A DNA stretch of 64,000 nucleotides, taken from positions 248,001-312,000 of the forward strand of contig NZ_JOEA01000001.1 of NCBI RefSeq assembly GCF_000719115.1, given 5' to 3'. The translations under genes were made by a program, and so were the position numbers. This document shows positions 1-9,861 of this stretch, piece by piece. The notes under the pieces were generated by a model. It was not told the DNA's origin. It saw only the letters and a program-made list of their open reading frames with translations, and ran no database searches. Origin of the DNA: Lentzea albidocapillata. Lineage in GTDB: Bacteria > Actinomycetota > Actinomycetes > Mycobacteriales > Pseudonocardiaceae. How positions within the stretch are numbered: position 1 is the stretch's first letter; every line of letters starts with the position of its first letter.

Positions 1-54
1 ATCAGAAGGTCTGAGTGGCCGTTATCACGTCGTTACCGAGCGGGGCGTGACGTG

Positions 55-534
55 TCACACCTGCGCGCCGTCGTCCCATCCCGAGTCCGGCGGAGGGCTG
101 TTGCGCATGCGCAGGATCAGCCAGCCGATGCCCGCGCACAGCGCCACCAGCGACAGCGGTGTGCCGATCCGCGACTGCAGGCCGAAGATGCCGGGCGCGA
201 CCAGCAGCAGAATGCCCAGCACGAACAGACCGAGGGCCGCGAGGGTCGAGGCGCGCAGCACCGGCAACGGCGGCGGCTCCGGCGGGACGTAATGGTCTTC
301 GTCGGCCGGATCTCGGGATTCGGGCTCGTCGGCGGGGTCCGGTGCCGGATCCTCCGCCACGACGGTGCGTGGGCCGGGCTCGCCGTGCCCGGTCTCGGTG
401 TTCGTCTCCGGGCTCACCTCGTCGAGGTCGAGCCAGTCCTTGCCGACCCCGTCCCGTTCGAGACCCGCGACGATCTCGGCAAAGAGCTCGTCGACGTTCT
501 CCGGTCCGTCGGTCGAGTCGCGCCGGGCGTTCAT
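55..534 (-). CDS. Small two-TM membrane protein with acidic N-terminus
   Basis: A 159-residue protein of unknown function. The first 90 residues are polar, acidic and rich in Pro and Glu. They are followed by two hydrophobic segments at roughly residues 96-117 and 122-142 and a short charged tail, so a two-pass inner-membrane protein with a cytoplasmic N-terminal arm is likely. The ATG start is preceded by a GGAGAGG ribosome site 6 nt upstream. It diverges from the acyltransferase gene, with 233 bp between them that hold both promoters and no other ORF I can support. No catalytic motif is visible and I do not assign a function. Confidence 0.75.
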   Translation of the reverse strand: MNARRDSTDGPENVDELFAEIVAGLERDGVGKDWLDLDEVSPETNTETGHGEPGPRTVVAEDPAPDPADEPESRDPADEDHYVPPEPPPLPVLRASTLAALGLFVLGILLLVAPGIFGLQSRIGTPLSLVALCAGIGWLILRMRNSPPPDSGWDDGAQV

Positions 535-767
535 TCAGAGCCTCTCCACAAAGCCGCAACCCTCTGACCCCTCATCGTTGCACGGTCCGGATGTGTTGCG
601 GGTTACGGCAGTCGGCTCAGTCTCGTTCGCAGGCACGTTCCCGGTCGCGCGTATCCGGGACGGCCGTGACGCACTAACTCGGGACTCGTTGTGTGAGGTG
701 TGGTCGGCTCCGTAGGCTGATTGTCGGGATCAAGGTTCGCGGGGTCTTAAGGGAGGCGCTTCCCAAG

Positions 768-1502
768 GTGCTGTACTGGTTGATGAAGCACGTCCTCCTG
801 GGGCCGATTCTGCGGCTGTTCTTCCAGCCGAAGATCATCGAGGGCGCCGAGAACATCCCCAAGGACGGCGGAGCCATCCTGGCGAGCAACCACCTCGCCG
901 TCTCCGACTCGTTCTTCCTGCCGCTGATGCTGTCGCGGCGCGTCACGTTCCCGGCGAAGATCGAGTACTTCACCGGCACGGGGCTCAAGGGCAAGCTGCA
1001 GAAGTGGTTCTTCTCCGGCGTCGGCCAGGTGCCGATCGACCGGTCCAGCGCGTCCGCCGCGCAGGGAGCGCTCGACACCGGTGTGCGGATCGTGCGTGAG
1101 GGCAAGCTGCTCGGCATCTACCCCGAAGGCACGCGTTCGCCCGACGCCCGTCTCTACAAGGGCAAGGTCGGCGTCGCGTGGATCGCGCTGGAGTCCGGCG
1201 CGCCGGTCATCCCCGTGGCGATGTTCGGCACGGACAAGGCGAACCCCATCGGCTCCAGGATGTGGAAGCCGCACCCGATCCGCATCAAGATCGGCAAGCC
1301 GCTCGACTTCTCCCGCTACGAAGGGCTGTCGGGCGACAGGTTCGTGCTGCGGTCGATCACCGACGAGATCATGTACGCGTTGATGGAACTCACCGGCCAG
1401 GAGTACGTCGACGTCTACGCGGCGAAGGCCAAGGAGCTGCCCGCCGCCGCGCCGGAACAGGGCGAGAAGGGCGACCGGGTGCCCGAGAAGAAGGCGAGCT
1501 GA
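768..1502 (+). CDS. plsC: 1-acyl-sn-glycerol-3-phosphate acyltransferase family protein
   Basis: This is a PlsC-type acyltransferase that would move an acyl chain to a lysophospholipid or related acceptor at the inner membrane. The family's catalytic block NHLAVSD (NHxxxxD) is at residues 41-47, the PEGTR glycerophosphate-binding block at 119-123 and the GAPVIPV block follows. I chose GTG 768 because GGGAGG lies 11 nt upstream and the protein then begins MLYWLMKH as is usual for the family. An in-frame GTG at 693 would add 25 residues of poor quality. Length, 244 residues, is normal. Substrate cannot be read from sequence; phosphatidate synthesis or lipoglycan acylation are both possible. Confidence 0.92.
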   Translation: MLYWLMKHVLLGPILRLFFQPKIIEGAENIPKDGGAILASNHLAVSDSFFLPLMLSRRVTFPAKIEYFTGTGLKGKLQKWFFSGVGQVPIDRSSASAAQGALDTGVRIVREGKLLGIYPEGTRSPDARLYKGKVGVAWIALESGAPVIPVAMFGTDKANPIGSRMWKPHPIRIKIGKPLDFSRYEGLSGDRFVLRSITDEIMYALMELTGQEYVDVYAAKAKELPAAAPEQGEKGDRVPEKKAS

Positions 1503-1511
1503 CCGCACCCC

Positions 1512-1517
1512 TAGGGT
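1512..1517 (+). promoter_or_regulatory. Leaderless -10 box (TAGGGT)
   Basis: TAGGGT lies 6 nt before the GTG of the RNase AS gene, so transcription should start at or next to the start codon. No ribosome site is present. Confidence 0.6.
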
Positions 1518-1523
1518 GTCGCG

Positions 1524-2036
1524 GTGCGGTTTTTCTACGACTGTGAGTTCATCGAGGACGGGCTGACGATCGACCTCGTGTCGATCGGTGTGGTCGACGA
1601 GGAAGGCCGCGAGTTCTACGCCGTGTCCACCGAGTTCGACCCCGATCGCGCGGGGCCGTGGGTGCGGCAGAACGTCCTCAATCAGCTGCCCTCGCCCGCG
1701 GACAAGGCGTGGCGCAGCCGCGAGCGCATCCGCGAGGACCTGCTCGACTTCCTCGGAGCCCGCAACGCCGCGCGCGACGAGATCGAGCTGTGGGCCTGGT
1801 TCGCCGCCTACGACCACGTGGCGCTGGCGCAGCTGTGGGGTGCGATGCCGGCGTTGCCGCGCGCGCTGCCCCGGTTCACCCGTGATCTGCGGCAACGCTG
1901 GGACGACGTCGGCCGCCCCAAGCTGCCGGCCCCTCCGCTGGACGCGCACGACGCTCTTGCCGACGCGCGGCACAACCTCGCGCGGTGGAAGGTGATCGAG
2001 GAACAGCGGCTCAAAATCGGTTTTCCTGTCCGGTAA
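1524..2036 (+). CDS. RNase AS-like 3'-5' exoribonuclease (DEDD family)
   Basis: A 170-residue homologue of M. tuberculosis Rv2179c (RNase AS), a DEDD-type 3'-5' exoribonuclease that prefers adenylate-containing tails. The N-terminal YDCEF carries the first metal ligands (Asp6, Glu8), and the C-terminal HDALADARHN supplies the late His/Asp ligands. Length agrees with the family. It starts at a GTG with no ribosome site but with TAGGGT 6 nt upstream, so the mRNA is probably leaderless. It follows plsC by 21 bp on the same strand and probably has its own promoter. Neighbouring aroG and pknL fit the mycobacterial Rv2176-Rv2179c order. Confidence 0.9.
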   Translation: MRFFYDCEFIEDGLTIDLVSIGVVDEEGREFYAVSTEFDPDRAGPWVRQNVLNQLPSPADKAWRSRERIREDLLDFLGARNAARDEIELWAWFAAYDHVALAQLWGAMPALPRALPRFTRDLRQRWDDVGRPKLPAPPLDAHDALADARHNLARWKVIEEQRLKIGFPVR

Positions 2037-2111
2037 GTGAGACCCGCGTTGCTGCACCGATACAGCTCGTGACAGTCTGCGTGACACAGAACACGAGAGA
2101 TGGGGAAGCAG

Positions 2112-3140
2112 ATGCGCATCGGTGTGCTCACTGGCGGTGGTGACTGCCCCGGTCTGAACGCCGTGATCCGGGCCGTGGTCCGCAAGGGCATCAAGGCACA
2201 CGGCTGGGAGATCGTCGGGTTCCGCAACGGGTGGCAGGGCCCGATCGAGAACCTCACCAAGTCGATCGACCTCGCGGACGTCGAGGAGATCCTCACCCGC
2301 GGTGGCACGATCCTGGGCTCGTCGCGCACGAACCCCTACAAGGTCGAGGGCGGTGTCGACCGCATCCGCGAGACCATCGCGGCGAACCGGATCGACGCCA
2401 TCATCGCGATCGGCGGCGAGGACACCCTCGGTGTCGCCAAGCGCCTCACCGATGACGGCATCGGCGTCGTGGGTGTGCCGAAGACGATCGACAACGACCT
2501 CGGCGCCACGGACTACACGTTCGGCTTCGACACGGCCGTCCACATCGCGACCGAGGCCATCGACCGCCTGCGCACCACGGCCGAGTCGCACCACCGTGCG
2601 CTCGTCGTCGAGGTCATGGGCCGGCACGCGGGCTGGATCGCGCTGCACTCCGGTCTCGCCGGTGGCGCGAACGTCATCCTCGTCCCGGAGCGCCCGTTCA
2701 GCGTCGACAAGGTCGTCGACTGGGTCGAGCGCCGCTTCGAGAGCGAGTTCGCCCCGATCATCGTCGTCGCCGAGGGTGCGATCCCCGAGGGTGGCGCCGA
2801 GGTGCTGCACTCCGGTGAGCGCGATGCCTTCGGGCACGTCCGCCTCGGTGGCGTCGGCCAGTGGCTCGCGGAGGAGATCGCGGACCGCACCGGCAAGGAG
2901 TCCCGTGCGGCCATCCTCGGCCACATCCAGCGCGGTGGCACGCCGACCGCGTACGACCGCGTCCTCGCGACCCGCTTCGGCCTGCACGCCGTTGACGCCG
3001 TCGCTGCCGGTGACTTCGGTACCATGGTCGCGCTGCGCGGTACGGACATCGTCCGCGTGAAGCTGTCGGAGGCGACGGCCGAACTCAAGACGGTTCCGAC
3101 CGAGCGCTACGAAGAGGCCGAGGTCTTCTTCGGTGCCTGA
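2112..3140 (+). CDS. pfp: Phosphofructokinase, PPi-dependent signature
   Basis: Phosphofructokinase of the group III actinobacterial type, acting on fructose 6-phosphate in glycolysis. Numbered from ATG 2112 the phosphoryl-donor site reads GGEDT at 101-105 and PKTIDND at 123-129. Asp104 and Lys124 are the pair associated with pyrophosphate use (as in the Amycolatopsis methanolica enzyme), whereas ATP enzymes carry Gly104. The catalytic TIDND and substrate MGRHAGW blocks are intact. I prefer ATG 2112 (GGGGA 5 nt upstream, family-like MRIGVLTGG) over ATG 2100. PPi dependence is an inference from two residues. Length 342 is typical. Confidence 0.93.
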   Translation: MRIGVLTGGGDCPGLNAVIRAVVRKGIKAHGWEIVGFRNGWQGPIENLTKSIDLADVEEILTRGGTILGSSRTNPYKVEGGVDRIRETIAANRIDAIIAIGGEDTLGVAKRLTDDGIGVVGVPKTIDNDLGATDYTFGFDTAVHIATEAIDRLRTTAESHHRALVVEVMGRHAGWIALHSGLAGGANVILVPERPFSVDKVVDWVERRFESEFAPIIVVAEGAIPEGGAEVLHSGERDAFGHVRLGGVGQWLAEEIADRTGKESRAAILGHIQRGGTPTAYDRVLATRFGLHAVDAVAAGDFGTMVALRGTDIVRVKLSEATAELKTVPTERYEEAEVFFGA

Positions 3141-3189
3141 TCTCCGGGCCTGATCTCCGGGGCCCGATAACTCGGATAGTGCTCTGCGG

Positions 3190-3224
3190 ATGCCGGGTGT
3201 CGATTCATTGTCGACACCCGGCAT
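3190..3224 (+). terminator. Hairpin after phosphofructokinase gene
   Basis: A 14-bp perfect inverted repeat with a 7-nt loop (arms 3190-3203 and 3211-3224), 50 bp past the pfp stop codon. There is no U-tract, as is common in actinobacteria. Confidence 0.7.
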
Positions 3225-3274
3225 TCCGCTTGCATACCGGCTGTGTTCCGGCACGCCACGTTGTCGTCCGGCCC

Positions 3275-3293
3275 CTGATATCCAATATATCGG
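3275..3293. repeat. ATAT dyad copy 1 (intergenic)
   Basis: CTGATATCCAATATATCGG, an AT-rich operator-like motif in a high-GC context. It lies on the distal side of the palindromic element at 3311. Near-identical copies recur at 11682, 16031 and 63744. Confidence 0.7.
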
Positions 3294-3310
3294 TGCCCGT
3301 TTTGTCCGAC

Positions 3311-3377
3311 CTTATGCAAAAGACGTTTGCGGACGTCCGCAAACGTCTTTTGCATAAGACCGGTAAGTGCAGGTCAG
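3311..3377 (-). repeat. REP-like palindromic element, type A copy 1
   Basis: Positions 3311-3358 are a perfect 48-bp palindrome with no loop, centred on GACGTC, with arms beginning CTTATGCAAAAGACG. On the minus strand it is preceded by the head CTGACCTGCACTTACC (3377-3359), shared with the copy at 15963. The head overlaps the TGA stop codon of the DUF2891 gene, so the element sits as a 3' end or terminator structure for that gene. Confidence 0.85.
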
Positions 3378-4381
3378 AAGGCTTTGACGTCGAGGTAGGC
3401 GCCGAACGTCCCGAGCCAGTGGTCGGCCATGTAACCGTGCCCGCCGAACACGTACGTCCACCCGGCCTCGCGATGCGCCGACGAGGCCGCGCGAGCCAGC
3501 GGCGTGTACCGGTGCCCAGCCGGAAGTGCCTCCGCGATCGCCTCCCAGTTCCACGCGCGCGACAACGCGAGGCCGGCGAGGTGCGAGCCGTAGGGGTCGC
3601 TGGGGTCGTCGACCGGGAAGGGCTCGCGCAGCACGCGCCACCGTTCCGACTCGAGGTCCGGCAGGTAGGCGTCGAGCCAACCGGCGAACTCCGCGGTGTC
3701 CAGGGCGCGCCGCATCAGGTCGGCCGTCGTCAGCGCGGGGGAGAGGAAGTCGGCGGCGTCCGGTTCGAAACCGCCGTATCCGGCCTCGTCGCGGTGCCAC
3801 CGCAGTGCCGCGGCGGCACACGCGGCGGCCAGTTCGGTGTCGCCGGTCGCTTGGGCGGCGTCGAACACGAGGCCGGTCGCGAACGCGGTGTTGCTGTGGG
3901 TGCCGGTGCGGATCGGCAGGCGTGCCGCCGAGACCCACTCCAGCCACCGGTTCCGCAGCACGTCCGCGATCGGCGCCACCGACCAGGGCAGGCCGGAGGT
4001 GCGCAGTTCGGCGTCGAGCAGCAGCAGCCACGCCCAGCCGTACGGCCGTTCCCAGTGCCGTCCGGCCGGGGAGGCGAAGAACGAGGCCTCGGTGGCGCAG
4101 TTGTCGGGCGTGATCAGCTTGTCGAGGGCGTTGCGGGCCGTGTCCGCTCCCGCGAGAGAGGGACGCAGTCGCAGCAGGCGCACGGCGAGCCACGTCTGGT
4201 GCACGCACGAGTGCCAGTCGAACGACCCGGCGAACACGGGATGCAGCACCCGCTGCGGCACCAGCCGGTCGTCGCCGTCGATGACGTGCGTCCAATGCAC
4301 CGGGTGGTCGCGCTGGACGTTGTCGACCGCGATGCCCAGCAGCCGGGTCGCGGTGCTGTCATCCAAACGGGTGGCGTTCAT
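3374..4381 (-). CDS. DUF2891 family protein
   Basis: A 335-residue cytosolic protein matching my recollection of the DUF2891 family, which is helical and of unknown function, with a possible (alpha/alpha)-barrel fold suggested by repeated Trp/His-rich helices such as FDWHSCVHQTW and ALRWHRDEAGYGGFEPDAADF. The start is taken at the ATG at 4381. CATGAT lies 7 nt upstream, which suits a leaderless start and removes an unlikely 18-residue extension. The stop codon is inside the palindromic element at 3311-3377. It diverges from aroG. No function is claimed. Confidence 0.85.
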   Translation of the reverse strand: MNATRLDDSTATRLLGIAVDNVQRDHPVHWTHVIDGDDRLVPQRVLHPVFAGSFDWHSCVHQTWLAVRLLRLRPSLAGADTARNALDKLITPDNCATEASFFASPAGRHWERPYGWAWLLLLDAELRTSGLPWSVAPIADVLRNRWLEWVSAARLPIRTGTHSNTAFATGLVFDAAQATGDTELAAACAAAALRWHRDEAGYGGFEPDAADFLSPALTTADLMRRALDTAEFAGWLDAYLPDLESERWRVLREPFPVDDPSDPYGSHLAGLALSRAWNWEAIAEALPAGHRYTPLARAASSAHREAGWTYVFGGHGYMADHWLGTFGAYLDVKAF

Positions 4382-4463
4382 GGCCCACATCATGCAATGC
4401 GATGTCTCAACTGGGCAGAGGTCGATAGTTGACAAGTAACAGACTTCACCCCGCCGGAGGTAA

Positions 4464-5945
<1,482 letters not shown>

Positions 5946-5972
5946 CGAGTTCCTGAAGACGAGCTGAAGAAC

Positions 5973-6007
5973 GAAGGGCCCCGCGTCGAGAACGCGGGGC
6001 CCTTCGC
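5973..6007. terminator. Bidirectional terminator between aroG and pknL
   Basis: A 14-bp perfect GC-rich stem (5973-5986 with 5994-6007) and 7-nt loop, placed between convergent aroG and the kinase gene. It can serve both strands. Confidence 0.85.
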
Positions 6008-6017
6008 TTTGCCTGTG

Positions 6018-8051
6018 TCAGAGGCCGACGATCGTGATCTCGGTGCCTCGTTTCACCCGCGTGCGCGGCGGGATCGACTGGTTCACCACGGTCGCGTTGT
6101 TGCTCTTGTTGAACTCGACCTTCACCTTCAGGCCGGCTCGTTCGAGCTCTTCCTTGGCCTCCCGCACCTTCTGCCGGGTGACGTCGGGGACCTCGATCTC
6201 CTGGTTGTTCTGGTAGAAGAGCGTGACGCGCTTGTTCTGCGTCGGGTCCAGCACCGTGCCCGCGGGCGGATCCGTCCGCACCACGCGTGACCCGTTGTTC
6301 TCCGGCGCGTCCTCACCACCCGCGTCGACCGCATCGAGACCGGCGCGCTGCAGTTCAGCGGTCGCCTCGTCCTTCGTCTTGCCCGTCACGTTCGGCACGG
6401 GCAGGCGCGGCGGCGGGCCCTTGCTCAGGATGAGGGTCACCGGGGCGTCGAGGTTGAGCGCAGTGCCGGGACGCGGATCGACGCCCACCACCTTGCCGAT
6501 CGGCACGGTGTCGTGGAACGCGTCCTTCGCGGGGTCCTTGACCGTCTTCAGGCCCGCGGCCTCGATCTCCTTGATCGCGGCGTCCTGCTCGGCACCGGCG
6601 GTGATGAACGGCACCACCGGCCTGCCGCGCGATACGACGAGCTTCACCTGCTCGTTCTTGCGCAACTCGGCGCCGGGTCCGGGGTCGGAGCTGATGACCG
6701 TGCCGTTGGGGACATCGTTGGACGGCACCTTCTCGACCAGCCCGGTGAGGTCGGCCTTCGAGAGCAGCAGCATCGCGTTCTGCTCGGACTGCCCGGCCAC
6801 CGACGGCATCTCCGTGTAGCGGTTCGCGCCGACGTACCAGGAGAACAGTCCGACGAGGACCACCACGACGGCGGCCACGGAACCCCAGATCGTGAACAGC
6901 TTCTTGCGCCGCTTGCGCTCAGCCTCGACCGGGTCGACCTTCGGCTTGCGCTTCTGCGGGGGACGGCGGCGCGGCGGCTCCGGCCGCTGCATCGTGCGCG
7001 TCGCCGAGTTGCCGGCGGGGATGCCGGGAGGCGGCGTCGGAGGCCCGGTGTTCACCGTCGTCATCGCCGCCGAGTTCAGGGGCGGCTTCGGCACCACCGG
7101 CCTGGTCAGCTCGGCAGCCGAGGGAGGAGTGGAGCCGACCGCGACGGGGACCGGCCGCATGATGACCGTCCTGTCGTTCTCGGGGGCCGAACCGGGCACG
7201 GGCACCTGCTGCGGCGTGAGGCCCAGTTCCGTGCCCACGCGCTCCAGTTCGGACAGGAACGCGTCGGCGTTCGCGGGCCGGAGCACCGGGTCGCGCCGCG
7301 TCGCCTTGCGCACCAGCGTGTCGAGCGCCAGCGGGATCTCCGGAACCGACGGGACGTCCGAGTTCACGTGCTGATAGGCCACCGAGATGGCCGTCTCGCC
7401 TCGGTAGGGCGCCTGACCCGCCAGCATCTCGTAGAGCACGATCCCGGCCGCGTAGACGTCACTGCGCGCGTCCGCCGCACCCGATTCCACCTGTTCGGGT
7501 GAAAGATAGGCGACGGTGCCCAGGATCTCACTGTCGCTCGTGACACCGTTCTCGGCGATCGCACGGGCCAGCCCGAAGTCCGCCACCTTCACCTGGCCAC
7601 CAGGCCCGATCAGCACGTTCTCCGGCTTCACGTCCCGGTGCACGAGCCCCGCTCGGTGGGCGGCGCCCAACGCCGACAGCACCGGCCCGAGGATGCTCAA
7701 CGCCACGGCGGGAACGAGCTTGCCGCGCTGATTGAGCAGGTCACGGAGGTTACCGCCGTCGACCAGCTCCATCACCAGGTACACCTGGTCACCGTCGACG
7801 CCCTGGTCGTGCACGGACACCACTGCCGGGTGATGCAACTGGGCCGCCGCGCGTGCCTCGCGCTCGAAGCGCGCGACAAACGCCGGGTCCGCCGTCAGGT
7901 GCGGATCCATCACCTTGATGGCCACATCGCGATCGAGGCGAGTGTCGCGACCTCGATAGACGGTGGACATGCCGCCGCGCGCGAGCACGGAGTCCACCCG
8001 GTAGCGCTGCTCCAGCAGTCCACCCATCACGTTCGAAACCGACCTCTCCAC
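6018..8051 (-). CDS. pknL: PASTA-domain Ser/Thr protein kinase, PknL position
   Basis: A membrane Ser/Thr kinase of 677 residues. The kinase domain has the Gly loop GGMSTVYRG, ATP lysine Lys46, HRD at 138-140 and DFG at 158-160. A Pro-rich juxtamembrane segment, a basic patch and one TM helix near 388-410 follow, then four extracellular PASTA repeats to the C-terminus, which in this family bind peptidoglycan or lipid II fragments. Neighbours (aroG, the Rv2175c-like gene, mptA) identify the PknL locus, although as I recall M. tuberculosis PknL lacks PASTA repeats. GTG 8051 is favoured because TACCAT lies 8 nt upstream on this strand. Confidence 0.93.
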   Translation of the reverse strand: MERSVSNVMGGLLEQRYRVDSVLARGGMSTVYRGRDTRLDRDVAIKVMDPHLTADPAFVARFEREARAAAQLHHPAVVSVHDQGVDGDQVYLVMELVDGGNLRDLLNQRGKLVPAVALSILGPVLSALGAAHRAGLVHRDVKPENVLIGPGGQVKVADFGLARAIAENGVTSDSEILGTVAYLSPEQVESGAADARSDVYAAGIVLYEMLAGQAPYRGETAISVAYQHVNSDVPSVPEIPLALDTLVRKATRRDPVLRPANADAFLSELERVGTELGLTPQQVPVPGSAPENDRTVIMRPVPVAVGSTPPSAAELTRPVVPKPPLNSAAMTTVNTGPPTPPPGIPAGNSATRTMQRPEPPRRRPPQKRKPKVDPVEAERKRRKKLFTIWGSVAAVVVVLVGLFSWYVGANRYTEMPSVAGQSEQNAMLLLSKADLTGLVEKVPSNDVPNGTVISSDPGPGAELRKNEQVKLVVSRGRPVVPFITAGAEQDAAIKEIEAAGLKTVKDPAKDAFHDTVPIGKVVGVDPRPGTALNLDAPVTLILSKGPPPRLPVPNVTGKTKDEATAELQRAGLDAVDAGGEDAPENNGSRVVRTDPPAGTVLDPTQNKRVTLFYQNNQEIEVPDVTRQKVREAKEELERAGLKVKVEFNKSNNATVVNQSIPPRTRVKRGTEITIVGL

Positions 8052-8128
8052 AGTGCGAGATGGTAAAGCTCAGGATGACCCGGTTGGCGGAAGGGCGTTC
8101 CCAGTTCGGTTATGGCATCGTGACCCCC

Positions 8129-8494
8129 GTGAGTGCGATTCCTGCCGCTGCGGATGTATTGGCTGCCGACCTGGAGGTTCTTCCTCTCCCCGAGGTGGCC
8201 GACCGAATGGGACTTCCGGTCACCCGGGTCCACCAAATGTTGCGCGACGGGCAACTGCTCGCCGAGCGGCGGGCCGGCGTTCTCGTCGTCCCCGAGGCGT
8301 TTCTCGCTGCCGGAGGGGTGGTGAAGGGTCTGCCCGGCACCATCACGGTGCTGCGCGACCAGAACTACTCCACGGACGAGATCCTGCGCTGGCTCTTCAC
8401 GGAGGACGAAAGCCTCCCTGGCACTCCGATCGAAGCATTGCGCGGAGACCGTGGGCGTGAGGTAAAGCGCCGCGCGCAGGCCATGGGCTTCTAG
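8129..8494 (+). CDS. Rv2175c-like DNA-binding protein, putative PknL substrate
   Basis: A 121-residue protein with an N-terminal winged helix-turn-helix (EVADRMGLPVTRVHQMLRDG, about residues 24-43) and a conserved C-terminal half with EILRWLFTEDESLPGTPIEAL and a terminal REVKRRAQAMGF. The ending and position beside pknL match M. tuberculosis Rv2175c, a DNA-binding protein reported as a PknL substrate. I take GTG 8129 as start, with CATCGT 7 nt upstream. An in-frame ATG-like start at 8060 would leave only 8 bp to the divergent kinase gene. A perfect 15-bp hairpin follows. Confidence 0.82.
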   Translation: MSAIPAAADVLAADLEVLPLPEVADRMGLPVTRVHQMLRDGQLLAERRAGVLVVPEAFLAAGGVVKGLPGTITVLRDQNYSTDEILRWLFTEDESLPGTPIEALRGDRGREVKRRAQAMGF

Positions 8495-8509
8495 TTCACC
8501 CGTTGCAGC

Positions 8510-8548
8510 GGTTCCGGGCGTCTCAGCGAGCGCGAGACGCCCGGAACC
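8510..8548 (+). terminator. Terminator of the Rv2175c-like gene
   Basis: A perfect 15-bp stem (8510-8524 with 8534-8548) with a 9-nt loop, starting 16 bp after the stop codon. Confidence 0.85.
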
Positions 8549-8563
8549 TCTGAGCTGGTGCAC

Positions 8564-8962
8564 ATGATCACCAAGACTTTCATCGCAGGTCTCACCGCCC
8601 TCGGACTGCTCCTCGCGCCGGTCGCCGCGACCGCCGCGCCGGTGGTGCAGGCCAAGCCCACCACGCTCGAACTCGACGCGGGTGGCGCCAAGGTCAAGCT
8701 CAAGAAGGGCGACCAGCTCCAGATCAAGGGCAAGCTCGGCGCCAAGGGTGAGCGTCAGCTCACGCTGGGACTGGACGTGTTCGCCCAGGTCAGGGTGAGT
8801 GCGTCGGTGTGGACGAACATCTACACCCGCAGCTGCCAGCCGAACTCGACCTTCACCGCGAAGCTCAGCATCGACGCGTCCGCCGACCTGCGCCTCTTCT
8901 TCCCCGGCACGAGCGTTTACGCCTCCGCGACGTCGAACATCGTCGGCGTCGTCGTGATCTAA
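8564..8962 (+). CDS. Secreted small hypothetical protein
   Basis: A 132-residue exported protein. A Sec signal peptide of about 25 residues (basic start, hydrophobic core LTALGLLLAPVAATA, Ala-x-Ala cleavage) precedes a mature domain of about 105 residues. That domain is rich in alternating hydrophobic and polar residues and suggests a beta-sandwich. Two Lys-rich stretches occur early in the mature part and one Cys is present. ATG 8564 is chosen over GTG 8558. I recognise no family. It ends 8 bp from the convergent phytoene-synthase-like gene. Confidence 0.7.
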   Translation: MITKTFIAGLTALGLLLAPVAATAAPVVQAKPTTLELDAGGAKVKLKKGDQLQIKGKLGAKGERQLTLGLDVFAQVRVSASVWTNIYTRSCQPNSTFTAKLSIDASADLRLFFPGTSVYASATSNIVGVVVI

Positions 8963-8970
8963 AGCGGAGT

Positions 8971-9861
8971 TCATGGCGTCGCCGTGCGCGCGAGCGGGGC
9001 CCGAGCGAGCAGTGCCCGGCCGGCGCCGGGCACTGCCACCGCGAACCGTCGTGCGTTCGGCACGGCCACACGCCGCCACAGCACCTCGCAGCCGACGAGT
9101 CCTAGGATGTCGCGGTACAGCGTGTATGCGGTCCGCATACAGGGCCTGGACGCCGCGGACAGCATCTCGATCCCCGGCTCCGCCGACCGATATATCGCAT
9201 ATGAGTGCGCGACGAGATCGTCCAGCGCCCTTTGCACCCGGTCGTTTGCGCGCCGATGACGACGAACCCATTGCAACAGATCTCGGTCGACGCCGTGCGC
9301 GGCGAGCACGTCCTGTGGCAGGTACACCCGGCCGCGGTCGAGGTCCTCGCCGACGTCGCGCAGGAAGTTCGTGAGCTGGAACGCCGTCCCGAGCCGCGCC
9401 GCGTACGGTGCGGCCTCCTCGCGGGGCACGACGGTGCCGAGCACCGGCAGCATCTGCAGCCCGATGACTTCCGCGGAGCCGTGCATGTAGGCACCGAGCG
9501 CGTCGAGGTCCGCGTACTCGGTCACGTCGAGGTCCATCCGCATCGACGCGAGGAAGTCGGTGAACAGCGACCTGTCGAGGTCGTAGCGGCGCACCGTGTC
9601 CGCCAGGGCGAGCAGAACCGGGTTCGACGGCTCCTCGTCCAGGAGTCGTTCCACCTCGTCGAGTTCGCCCGCGCGGTCGTGCACGCCGGCGGCGTCGACG
9701 ATCTCGTCGGCCCAGCGCGCGAACGCGTACAAGGCGTGCACCGCGGGCCGCTGCTCAGCCCGCAGCAGCGTCGTCGCCAGGAAGAACGTCTTGCCGTACC
9801 GGGCGTTGACCCGGCGGCAGGCGGCGTAGGCGGAGCCCAGGTCCATGGTCCCGAGGCTCAT
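8971..9861 (-). CDS. Phytoene/squalene synthase family protein
   Basis: A head-to-head prenyl synthase of 296 residues. Both Asp-rich Mg-diphosphate motifs are present (RWADEIVDAAG near residue 50 and RDVGEDLDRGRVYLP in the second half), with the YA and FQLTNFLRD signatures of the family. It could make phytoene from geranylgeranyl diphosphate, supplied by the polyprenyl synthetase two genes upstream, or another C30/C40 product. The start ATG overlaps the mptA stop as ATGA, implying translational coupling with mptA. No desaturase or cyclase is visible nearby, so the end product is open. The coding sequence contains an ATAT dyad at 9187. Confidence 0.88.
   Translation of the reverse strand: MSLGTMDLGSAYAACRRVNARYGKTFFLATTLLRAEQRPAVHALYAFARWADEIVDAAGVHDRAGELDEVERLLDEEPSNPVLLALADTVRRYDLDRSLFTDFLASMRMDLDVTEYADLDALGAYMHGSAEVIGLQMLPVLGTVVPREEAAPYAARLGTAFQLTNFLRDVGEDLDRGRVYLPQDVLAAHGVDRDLLQWVRRHRRANDRVQRALDDLVAHSYAIYRSAEPGIEMLSAASRPCMRTAYTLYRDILGLVGCEVLWRRVAVPNARRFAVAVPGAGRALLARAPLARTATP
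9187..9205. repeat. ATAT dyad copy 2 (inside phytoene-synthase gene)
   Basis: CCGATATATCGCATATGAG differs at one base from the intergenic copy at 43918-43936. Here it is in frame and encodes SYAIYRS. Confidence 0.55.

Noticed and set aside
747..3254. An 835-residue minus-strand reading frame
   Set aside because: It is antisense to plsC, RNase AS and phosphofructokinase, has Arg/Asp/Val-rich low-complexity content and no family signature; it is a high-GC shadow frame.
3311..3358. Insertion-sequence end
   Set aside because: No transposase gene, no target duplication and the palindrome is self-contained. REP-like classification fits better.
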